Shown here in pieces: positions 1 through 7,470 of a stretch of DNA of 64,000 bases. Source of the DNA: Polyangium fumosum (GTDB lineage Bacteria; Myxococcota_A; Polyangia; Polyangiales; Polyangiaceae); contig NZ_SSMQ01000056.1 in assembly GCF_005144585.1 (NCBI RefSeq), positions 1 to 64,000 on the forward strand, in the 5' to 3' direction. Position 1 is the first letter of the stretch. Every line of letters starts with the position of its first letter. The translations under genes and the position numbers were made by a program. The notes under the pieces were generated by a model. That model was not told the origin of the DNA, did no database searches, and was given only the letters and a program-made list of their open reading frames with translations.

Positions 1-82
1 GTCCACACCTGCATATGTCGCCAGCCGTGAAAATGTACCGACGGCTGGACCGACGCTGGTTAAATTGATCCCACAAAGTGGG

Positions 83-292
83 ATGTTGGAGCCGATGGTC
101 CTACCGGATGGTTTATGGGATGACTTCTACTGCATCGAGAGCCTCATCGTGGGGATCGTCGGAACGACGCTGGTCGTCCTGCTGCCTGGGGATACGGCAT
201 GGCCGCTCCCGGCTTATTGCGCCCTCATGGCCGTCGTCGTGCTCGGCTTTGTCTGGCGGTTGGAAAAGGCCCCGAGGCTCCCGCCGGCGTGA
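83..292 (+). CDS. possible small membrane protein
   Basis: A 69-residue open frame with two hydrophobic stretches, roughly residues 16-30 and 40-55, separated by a short Pro/Asp turn and followed by a basic, proline-rich tail. That pattern would fit a two-helix membrane peptide. A second ATG at 95 has GGAG just upstream. I recognise no family. It lies in front of the aldolase gene with a gap of about 120 bases. It may be a chance frame: other frames are open across the same bases, so confidence is low. Confidence 0.25.
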   Translation: MLEPMVLPDGLWDDFYCIESLIVGIVGTTLVVLLPGDTAWPLPAYCALMAVVVLGFVWRLEKAPRLPPA

Positions 293-413
293 ACGAGGAG
301 GCTGGAGGGGCGGCAAACACGCCGCCTCTCCGGCTTCGGCGCCCCGCCTCTTTCGCGAACGACCGTGTGGCAGGTACACTCTTGCATCGACCTGCGACGA
401 CCGGAGGCTCCGC

Positions 414-1535
414 ATGAACCCCATGGAACTGCGCCAGCGTTGCCACACGTTTTTCTCGGGAGAAAAGCCGACCACGGCCGCCGAGGACTTCGCCGCCATG
501 GCGCGCTGGTGCGAAGCGAACGACATCGCCCATGACGCCTACGGCGAGGGCGCGCTCGTGCAGGACTTCGAAAAGAAAATCGCTGAACTGCTCGGCTTCG
601 AAAAGGCCGTCTTCTGCATCACCGGCACGATGGTGCAATCCGTCGCCTTGCGGCTCGCCTGCGAAGCCGCCGGCAGCCAGGTGGTCGCCCTGCATCCGAC
701 CGCGCACGTGCTGCTGCACGAGCGAGGCAACCATCAATTGCTCGACCATTTCAAGTCGCTGCACGTCGGGGATCCTTTCCGCACCTGGACCACCTCCGAC
801 CTCGAGGCCTGGCCCGATCGGATCGGCGCGGCGCTCTATGAATTACCGATGCGCGAGATCGGCGGACAGTTGCCGGGCTGGGCGGAGCTCGAAGCGCTCA
901 AGGCGCATTGCCGGCAACGGAGCATTCACCTGCACATGGACGGCGCGAGATTGTGGGAAGCATCGGCCGGCTACAAGCGCTCGCTGAAGGAGATCGCGCA
1001 AGGCTTCGATTCGGTCTACGTCTCGTTTTACAAGGGCATCGGCGCGCATGCGGGCGCGATGCTGCTCGGCCGCGCGGATTTCATCGCGAAGGCCGACATG
1101 TGGATGAAACGCATGGGCGGAAACGTCTATCGCCGCTCGCCCTATGTCGTGTCGGCGGCGATGCGCTTCGACGAACGGCTGGCGAAGATGCCTGCCTACC
1201 TCGATCGCACCGAACGACTGTATGACGTACTGCGCGATTTTCCGCACCTGCAAGTCAATCCGGCGCGGCCACACGTCAACATGCTGCATGTGTATTTCCC
1301 GGTCGGCCGCGGGCGCCTGACCGAAATACGCAACGAGCTCGCGGCGGAGTACGGCATCTGGCTGTTCGGCGGCGCGAAACATGCCGCCTTGCCGGATCAG
1401 AGCGCGATCGAATGGTATGTGGGCGAAGCGTTGTCGACCCTGTCCGACGCGCGGGTCCGGGAGATTCTCGCGCTCGTGAGCACGCGCCTCTCGGTGCACC
1501 AACCTTCGCGACCGTCCTCCGCCGGCTCGGCCTGA
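414..1535 (+). CDS. threonine aldolase / beta-eliminating lyase family PLP enzyme
   Basis: A 373-residue fold-type I PLP enzyme resembling low-specificity L-threonine aldolases (PF01212), which cleave threonine or allo-threonine to glycine and acetaldehyde. The N-terminal part has the family pattern of a Tyr-Gly-Glu stretch and a loop before the cofactor pocket. The segment LHMDGARLWEA carries the Asp expected to pair with the pyridine nitrogen. SFYKGIGAHAGA carries the probable Schiff-base lysine. The ATG at 414 is chosen because GGAGG lies 7 bases upstream, although the frame stays open much further 5'. Cytosolic. Exact substrate is not shown by sequence; a related beta-eliminating lyase role is the main alternative. 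Confidence 0.9.
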   Translation: MNPMELRQRCHTFFSGEKPTTAAEDFAAMARWCEANDIAHDAYGEGALVQDFEKKIAELLGFEKAVFCITGTMVQSVALRLACEAAGSQVVALHPTAHVLLHERGNHQLLDHFKSLHVGDPFRTWTTSDLEAWPDRIGAALYELPMREIGGQLPGWAELEALKAHCRQRSIHLHMDGARLWEASAGYKRSLKEIAQGFDSVYVSFYKGIGAHAGAMLLGRADFIAKADMWMKRMGGNVYRRSPYVVSAAMRFDERLAKMPAYLDRTERLYDVLRDFPHLQVNPARPHVNMLHVYFPVGRGRLTEIRNELAAEYGIWLFGGAKHAALPDQSAIEWYVGEALSTLSDARVREILALVSTRLSVHQPSRPSSAGSA

Positions 1536-1671
1536 GAGGCCGGTGCACAACGGGGCACAACATGTGCCTTCATGCGCCACAACCTACCTCTACATCGGCT
1601 CACACCTCATCAAAACCGGCTCAATCATCGGATTCTTGATTGGCACAGTTCATGCCTGGGGCCGGCGCACG

Positions 1672-2229
1672 ATGACACGTTACGCTTTTCCTCTCCGCTC
1701 CCTTGTCCTTGGCGCACTCTCCTTGCTCCTGCCCCTTGGCTTGGTCGCTTGCGACGGTGAAATCAACGAGGACACCCCGCCGAACGACGTCCCTGCGCAC
1801 GTCGATCTTTTCGCCTGCGGCGTGCAGCTCACCTGCCCTGCCTACTGCATTCACCTCTCCATTGCCGACTGTAGTAGTGGCGGACCGGAAACGCTGGGGT
1901 GCGCGGGTGAACTCTGGCTCGAAGGCGGGAGCGGAGCGCTCGAAGTGCACGACCGGCCGGGCCCCGGCAATTGGATGGGCGACAAGCTCACTTTGTTCTT
2001 GGGCGACGGCAAGGCGCTCGTCCAAAACCGAACGCGCAGTTGCCTCGACGCCCCCTGCGAGACGATTCCCTGGGAGCTCGGCGCGCACGAGCTGTGCGAC
2101 GTGGCGACGCCGCCCGCTACCTGCCAGCCCGACAACTGCTCCGAACTTCCCGTCCTGGAAAACTGCGCTCCGCTCGAAACCGATTGGAGCTGCGGCGAGG
2201 TCGCGACGGCGATGTCCCCCATGCCGTGA
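1672..2229 (+). CDS. secreted lipoprotein, cysteine-rich, unknown function
   Basis: A 185-residue protein starting with a basic n-region and a hydrophobic core ending in a lipobox (GLVAC), so it is a predicted lipoprotein anchored at Cys24 or so. The mature part is rich in Cys and acidic residues (many CxxxC-type spacings) and should be disulfide-bonded outside the cytoplasm. The start at 1672 is chosen because it gives a proper signal peptide; the frame is open upstream with no such feature. No family recognised. It stands alone between the aldolase and a TetR gene. Confidence 0.75.
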   Translation: MTRYAFPLRSLVLGALSLLLPLGLVACDGEINEDTPPNDVPAHVDLFACGVQLTCPAYCIHLSIADCSSGGPETLGCAGELWLEGGSGALEVHDRPGPGNWMGDKLTLFLGDGKALVQNRTRSCLDAPCETIPWELGAHELCDVATPPATCQPDNCSELPVLENCAPLETDWSCGEVATAMSPMP

Positions 2230-2372
2230 GCTGGGCCGGCGGCAGGAAAACCTCCCAAAGCCTACCGCGTGGTCTCTTTGCCCTCGGGCCCCGCCCCTCC
2301 GAACGCGTACAAACGCGCGCCGGCGCCGCTTCCGTTTGACGATCCCGCCGGTGACGTGCGAGCAATCTGCCG

Positions 2373-3053
2373 ATGGCATCGGCAGGCAAGCCCCATGGCG
2401 AGCGGCGCACCTTCATCGAGGAGGCGCGACGTGCGCAGATCATCGAGTGTACGATCGCCGTGCTCGCCAGCCACGGGTACGCGCACGCGTCGCTCGCGAC
2501 GATCGCCGAGCGGGCGGGGATCAGCAAGGGCGTCATCTCGTATTATTTCGAGGGAAAAGAAGACCTGATCGCCCAGGTGCATGCCGAGACGATGACGCTC
2601 GTCACGAAGCTCGTCCTGCCTGCGGTGATGAAGGAGGCAAGCGCGTCGGACAAGCTGCGCGTTTACATCGAGGGCAGCATCTCGTTCGTGGAGACGCACG
2701 CCGCGCATGCCACAGCGCTGCTCGAGATCTGGAACGGCCTCCGCACGCCGGAGGGCCGTCCTGCGTTCGACGCGCGTGCGCACGAGCCGGGCCTCGAATT
2801 CCTGGAGGGCATCATGCGCCAGGGCCAGAAAGAGGGCGAGTTCCGCGCGTTCGCGCCGCGCGTCATGGCCCTCGCGATCCGCGGCGCGATCGACTGCGTC
2901 TTGCTTCAGCGGGTCGCTTATGGGGACAAGGTCGACCTCCGCGAAGCCGCGCGCGAGCTCGTGGCGCTCTTCGACGCGGCGATGCGAGACGTCGGGGGGC
3001 GTCGACCGACGCGCGACGCTCCGCCGCCTAAGGCGCGTCGTGGGCGTCGATGA
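2373..3053 (+). CDS. TetR/AcrR family transcriptional regulator
   Basis: A 226-residue repressor-type protein. Residues about 15-65 form the TetR DNA-binding domain: a helix beginning RRAQIIECTIAVLASHG, then the helix-turn-helix containing AERAGISKGVISYYF and the conserved KEDL. The remainder is an all-helical ligand-binding domain of usual length. The C-terminus is basic and Pro-rich. It runs convergently into the alpha/beta-hydrolase gene and overlaps it by 26 bases. A perfect palindrome of TetR-operator type lies upstream of that hydrolase (4101-4122), making the hydrolase its most likely local target (inference). Confidence 0.92.
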   Translation: MASAGKPHGERRTFIEEARRAQIIECTIAVLASHGYAHASLATIAERAGISKGVISYYFEGKEDLIAQVHAETMTLVTKLVLPAVMKEASASDKLRVYIEGSISFVETHAAHATALLEIWNGLRTPEGRPAFDARAHEPGLEFLEGIMRQGQKEGEFRAFAPRVMALAIRGAIDCVLLQRVAYGDKVDLREAARELVALFDAAMRDVGGRRPTRDAPPPKARRGRR

Positions 3054-3885
3054 ACGACGAGAGGCGATCCCGGAGCATCGGGTCGATGATCGTCGTCAGA
3101 TGCGTCCGACCCGGCACGATGACGGCCTCGAGGTCCGGTAGCTCCCGCCGCAAACGCGATGTGGTGGAGTAGGGCTTGTCGAATTCTCCGATGATCGACA
3201 ATACCGGAAACTCGATCGCGCGCAGATCGACCGGCGGCGGCCACCACGTGCCGTGCCCCTTCGCGATGGCTTCCACGACGAGCGGATCCGGCGGCTCGCC
3301 GCCCATGGCCAATTCGAGGAGCTTTTCCTCATCGGGATCGGTCCCTTGCGGGTCCATCGCCTCGGCCTCCGCTCGGATGACCTCCTCTGTCTCTTCGAGG
3401 CCCATGGCGCCGAGGCTCGCCGTGAGGAATCGCTCCGGCGCGCGGTCCATCAATCCAAGCGTGATCGCACCCCCCATCGAATAGCCGCCGATGTGAGCCC
3501 GAGGGATGTCGAGGTGATCGAGCAGCTCGATCACGTCGGTCAGCATGCGTTCGCCGTACGCCGCCACGTCTTTCGGTTTGTCACTCTCGCCATGCCCCCG
3601 CTGATCGAGCAGCACGACCCGATGACGTGACGCGATTGCGCTGGAGATCCCGGGCGCGATCCAGTTCCCCTCCGCCGATCCCAGGAAGCCGTGCACGAGG
3701 ACGACGGGGGAGCCGGTCCCTGCGTACTCCACGTAATGCAGCTTGATTCCATCTCTCGCCGAGAACCAGTGGTCGACAGGCTCGCTCGGCAGAGCCGGGG
3801 CCTCTGGTTCGTCCGCGTCTTCGGCGGTACAACCGAGCAACGAAGACGCAGCGACCGTGAGCGCAAGCAGTAAGACTTTCGACAT
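3028..3885 (-). CDS. alpha/beta-hydrolase lipoprotein
   Basis: A 285-residue exported hydrolase. The first 19 residues are a signal peptide with lipobox LLGC. After an acidic spacer the alpha/beta-hydrolase fold begins: VVLVHGFLG is the oxyanion-hole HG segment, LLDQRGHGES follows, and GGYSMGG is the nucleophile elbow with the catalytic serine. EFD and the histidine of GRTHLTT complete a likely Asp-His pair. It probably cleaves an ester or amide at the cell envelope; the substrate is unknown. The ATG at 3885 has AGGAG upstream and gives the signal peptide; the upstream open frame is ignored. It overlaps the convergent TetR gene at its 3' end. Confidence 0.9.
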   Translation of the reverse strand: MSKVLLLALTVAASSLLGCTAEDADEPEAPALPSEPVDHWFSARDGIKLHYVEYAGTGSPVVLVHGFLGSAEGNWIAPGISSAIASRHRVVLLDQRGHGESDKPKDVAAYGERMLTDVIELLDHLDIPRAHIGGYSMGGAITLGLMDRAPERFLTASLGAMGLEETEEVIRAEAEAMDPQGTDPDEEKLLELAMGGEPPDPLVVEAIAKGHGTWWPPPVDLRAIEFPVLSIIGEFDKPYSTTSRLRRELPDLEAVIVPGRTHLTTIIDPMLRDRLSSFIDAHDAP

Positions 3886-4308
3886 AAGGATCCTCCTGGA
3901 CGGGGATGGCCCGGCGCTGGACGAGCCGCGCACACGTCACCATCACCCGAAACGAAGTCGAGCCGTGGAAGCAAAGAATGCGAATGTTGCATCGACGACG
4001 ACGCGCACGTGTTCCGCGCGCCGCCGGGACACGACGTCCTCCGAACCGTACGACGAGGCCAAGCATGAGGCAGCGCGCGCGTGTTGTCCAGGCGATTAAC
4101 AATTTGACCCGTCGGTCAAATTTTAGGATACAAGGCCAACATCCGACCGCTCGTGTGGGGCAGAAGGATGCTGTTCCCGGCCGACGCTCCATCGCGCGCG
4201 CCGCCACCCGCGGTTGGCGGTCTGCGCTCGAATCCTCAACCCGGTTGCATCAACATCCGCGAGACGCAGAGCCCGTGCAAAGGAACGTTTCGTGCATGAG
4301 CTTTTGGC
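3886..4308. other. divergent intergenic region between hydrolase and lipoprotein genes
   Basis: A 423-base spacer between two divergently transcribed lipoprotein genes. I see no convincing coding region in it. It is locally less GC-rich than its neighbours around 4090-4130 and there holds a perfect 9+9 inverted repeat described separately. On the plus strand TTGACC followed by 17 bases and GATACA is a weak candidate promoter for the gene at 4309. Confidence 0.6.
4101..4122. promoter_or_regulatory. TetR-type operator palindrome
   Basis: AATTTGACC, four bases (CGTC), then GGTCAAATT: a perfect 9+9 inverted repeat. The TGACC-N4-GGTCA core has the look of TetR-family operators, and a TetR gene lies one gene away. 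It lies 216 bases upstream of the hydrolase start and 187 bases upstream of the gene at 4309, and contains a possible plus-strand -35 (TTGACC). Which regulator binds it is inference. Confidence 0.55.
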
Positions 4309-4932
4309 ATGCGCGTATCGATTGCCTTGCTCTTCGTCGCCCCGCTGCTTTCTCCCCTCGGCTGTTCTGCCGACGTCCACCTCGATCGTTGTGATCCGGA
4401 GTTCTCGATGGAGCTCATGGCGGTGCCCCCCTCGAACATTTCCATCGGGGGCCGATGCCTGTCATCGGCGCCGCCGCTGCTTTCTTCGGGAGAATCGGCG
4501 TGCGCCGTGATCGTCGCCGAGCACGTGTCCGATACCTGCGCCTGCGATGCGGCCGCGGCGCGCATCCCCGTGGCGCCCGAACACGAGGCGGCTCTCGGGA
4601 TGCTGCGCGAGACGGACCTCGCGCGCGAGCTCGATTGGAACTGCTTCTGCGAGATTCCTCAGCTCAGCGGCGCCGCGGCGGAGGGGTGTCGGACCGACAC
4701 ATCGAATCCCCCCATCGTCGACGACCACCCCGTCCATGGCTTCTGCTACATCGACCCAGCGCACGAGCCGCCGATCGGGAATCCGGAGCTGCTGGCGGTG
4801 TGCCCCGCGGAAATGCCGCGCGTGCTGCGTTTCGTGGGGACAGGCAAGGCATCTCCCAACGCGCTCGCCTCGGGCTCCCACGTCGCGGTGATGTGTCCAG
4901 CCCGCGTGTGCGCCAGCGGATCGGGGGAGTGA
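4309..4932 (+). CDS. secreted lipoprotein, cysteine-rich, unknown function
   Basis: A 207-residue protein with a clean lipoprotein signal: short basic start, hydrophobic core and lipobox SPLGC at about residue 19. The mature region contains about ten further cysteines, often paired (CACD, CFC), and is otherwise acidic, so an extracytoplasmic disulfide-stabilised fold is likely. No known domain recognised. It is followed 100 bases later, same strand, by the FG-GAP repeat lipoprotein, and could be co-transcribed with it. Confidence 0.75.
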   Translation: MRVSIALLFVAPLLSPLGCSADVHLDRCDPEFSMELMAVPPSNISIGGRCLSSAPPLLSSGESACAVIVAEHVSDTCACDAAAARIPVAPEHEAALGMLRETDLARELDWNCFCEIPQLSGAAAEGCRTDTSNPPIVDDHPVHGFCYIDPAHEPPIGNPELLAVCPAEMPRVLRFVGTGKASPNALASGSHVAVMCPARVCASGSGE

Positions 4933-5032
4933 CGATTTCAGTATCGCGGGCCCTCCGAGGAGCAAGCAATTGCAGCACTTGCCAACGGAAGAGCACAGCT
5001 CGTACCCTTGCGGGGATGTCGATGGAGGGATC

Positions 5033-7339
5033 ATGCGCTGGGTCTGCTTAGCCATGTCGATGCTCGCGACGTCCGCGGGATGCACGCCGACGGTGGACAT
5101 CGGCGGCGCGGGCGGGGGCGCCTCGACCTCCAGCGGTGGCATGGGCGGGAGCGATGCCACAACGGCCTCCAGCGCAAGCAGCGCAAGCTCCAGCAGCGCC
5201 AGCAGTTCCAGTTCCAGCAGCGCAAGCTCCGGCAGCGGGGGGAGCGGCGCCGGTGAACCATTCTGTGTGCCCGAGCTGCCCGCGCCGCCCATGATGACCG
5301 GCGTCGGCGACGCGCGGGTGGCGGATCTGAACGGCGATGGGAAGCCCGATATCGTCTCCCACGAGGGCACCAGCGTGCGCGTACACATCAACACCGGCGG
5401 CGGTACCTTCGCCGCTCCGGTGAGCCACGACGTGGGGGCGGTGTTTTACGATTGGGCGCTCGGCGATCTGAACGGCGACACGAAGCTCGATCTCGTCTTC
5501 AATGTCGTTGGGGGAGTGAGGGTGATGCTCGACGCCGGCGACGGCACCTTCGGCGCCGCGGTTGATGTCCCGATCGCAGGGGTCGCGGCGTACGAGCACG
5601 TGGCGCTGGGAGACCTGAACGGCGACGGAATGCTCGACATCACCGTGTCCACCAAGACCGGCGGCGGCCCCTTTTCCGTCACGATCGCCGGCGTGACCAC
5701 GCTGCTCAACGCCGGTGACGGGTCCTTCTTCGCCGGCGCGGCGTACGAGTTCGAGATCTTTGCCAACGTCGGGTCGATCAGGCTCGGGGATCTGAACGGG
5801 GACGGCGCGCTCGACATCACCGTCAGCGAACACAGCGTCGGCGTGCTCTTCAACACGGGCGATGGGACGTTCGCGCCGTTGGTCGACCTCGGGTATCCCC
5901 ATGTCGTCACCGATGTGGCGATATCGGATCTGAACGGCGATGGAGCGTTGGACCTCGTCGTCGCCGGCTATCCCAAAGAGTTCGTGAGCGTGCTGCTCGG
6001 TGCCGGAGACGGCACATTCGCCGCGCGCGTCGACCATCCGGTCACGACCGGCTCCAGCCTGGCCATCGCCGACGTGAACGGCGACGGAGCGCGCGATATC
6101 GTCTCGGTGTTGAACCGCGACGGCGTGGATGTGCTCTTCGGCGCCGGTGATGGCTCCTTCGCGCCCGCGGTCCATTACGCTTCCGGGAGCGGGCGCATCG
6201 ATGTCGCGGACATGAACGGCGACGGAGAGCCCGATCTCGTCCTCGACCACGGCGCCGTGGGCCTCGTCTGGAACACCGGCGGCGGCGCCTTCGCCGCGCC
6301 GACGCGCTACCCGATCTCGACTGCGCCGGTGCTGTGGCCCTCCGAGACGCCTGCCACGGCAGCCATGGGCGATCTGAATGGGGACGGCAAGCTCGACCTC
6401 GTGGTCTCCCATTCCGGTGAGAACAACGTGACCGTCCTGCACAACGCCGGCGACGGCACCTTCACCGCGCCGGTCGTCTCCGCCGCAGGGTCCACGCCCA
6501 GCTCGGTGGCCATGGGGGATCTGAACGGGGACGGCAAGCTCGATCTCGCCGTCACGAACCAGTCCACCGGCACGGTGAGCGTCCTGCTCGCCACGGACGA
6601 TGGAGCCTTCGCGGCCCCGGTCGGCTACGAGGTGGAGTCGAAGCCCAACTCGATCGTGATCGGCGATCTGAATGGGGACGACAAGCTCGATCTCGTCGCC
6701 GCCAACACGTCGAGCCCCAGCGTGAGCGTTCTCTTCAACAAGGGAAACGGCACGTTCGACGGCGCGATCCATCTCGTCACGCAGTCGCCCCCCAATGCCG
6801 TCGCTGCGGGCGATCTGAACGGCGACGGCAAGCTCGATCTCGCCGTCGCCTGCGCCACGGACCACAAAGTGAGCGTGTTCTTCAACGAAGGCGACGGGAC
6901 GTTCGCCGCCCCCATCGCTCACGCCGTGGGCAAGGCGCCCGCCGCCGTGGCGATCGCGGATCTGAATGGCGACGGCAAGCTCGATCTCGCCGTCACCAAT
7001 CGCGGCGACGGCACCCTCAGCGTGCTGCTCAACCAGGGCGACGGGGCCTTCCACGCGACGAGCTACTTCCCGATCGAGCTAGCCAGGTCCATCGCGGCGG
7101 GAGACATGAACGAGGATGGGAAGCTCGACCTGATCATTTCCTCGGCCACCGGCACAGTCCAACTGCTCTTCAATACCGGCGAAGGCACGTTCGCCCCCGC
7201 GCTCGTCTATATCGCCGTGCTCACGCCCCAGGCGGGGGCACTCGGGGACCTGAATGACGACGGCAAGCTCGACATCGCCCTCGCCATCGACGGGGGCAAC
7301 GCCGTGACCGTCATGCTCAACAAGGGCTGTCCACCGTAA
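5033..7339 (+). CDS. FG-GAP/VCBS-repeat lipoprotein, double beta-propeller
   Basis: A 768-residue surface protein. Signal peptide with lipobox TSAGC, then a Gly-rich and a Ser-rich linker of about 45 residues (5100-5250), then 14 repeats of roughly 50 residues. Each repeat carries a GDLNGDGKLDL-type calcium-binding loop plus a downstream GDGTFA motif. This is the FG-GAP/VCBS architecture of integrin-like propellers; 14 repeats would make two seven-bladed propellers. Likely function is adhesion or ligand binding at the cell surface with bound Ca2+. ATG 5033 is chosen for its signal peptide and GGAGGG upstream; the open frame starts earlier. The protein ends soon after its last repeat. Confidence 0.93.
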   Translation: MRWVCLAMSMLATSAGCTPTVDIGGAGGGASTSSGGMGGSDATTASSASSASSSSASSSSSSSASSGSGGSGAGEPFCVPELPAPPMMTGVGDARVADLNGDGKPDIVSHEGTSVRVHINTGGGTFAAPVSHDVGAVFYDWALGDLNGDTKLDLVFNVVGGVRVMLDAGDGTFGAAVDVPIAGVAAYEHVALGDLNGDGMLDITVSTKTGGGPFSVTIAGVTTLLNAGDGSFFAGAAYEFEIFANVGSIRLGDLNGDGALDITVSEHSVGVLFNTGDGTFAPLVDLGYPHVVTDVAISDLNGDGALDLVVAGYPKEFVSVLLGAGDGTFAARVDHPVTTGSSLAIADVNGDGARDIVSVLNRDGVDVLFGAGDGSFAPAVHYASGSGRIDVADMNGDGEPDLVLDHGAVGLVWNTGGGAFAAPTRYPISTAPVLWPSETPATAAMGDLNGDGKLDLVVSHSGENNVTVLHNAGDGTFTAPVVSAAGSTPSSVAMGDLNGDGKLDLAVTNQSTGTVSVLLATDDGAFAAPVGYEVESKPNSIVIGDLNGDDKLDLVAANTSSPSVSVLFNKGNGTFDGAIHLVTQSPPNAVAAGDLNGDGKLDLAVACATDHKVSVFFNEGDGTFAAPIAHAVGKAPAAVAIADLNGDGKLDLAVTNRGDGTLSVLLNQGDGAFHATSYFPIELARSIAAGDMNEDGKLDLIISSATGTVQLLFNTGEGTFAPALVYIAVLTPQAGALGDLNDDGKLDIALAIDGGNAVTVMLNKGCPP

Positions 7340-7470
7340 CGGCAAGGAGGAACCGATACCATCCACCTCTACGGAGCCCCATGGCGCCCCAATGAAGGGC
7401 GCGGCGCCGCGGCCCGCTTCTGCCGAGGGACGAGATTGCGGCTGCCGACCGCCCATCGCACCCTCGGCGC

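Noticed and set aside
5048-7054. 668-residue minus-strand frame across the FG-GAP gene
   Set aside because: Antisense shadow of a regular repeat gene; its apparent repeats (VAVQI) are the reverse reading of the calcium loops.
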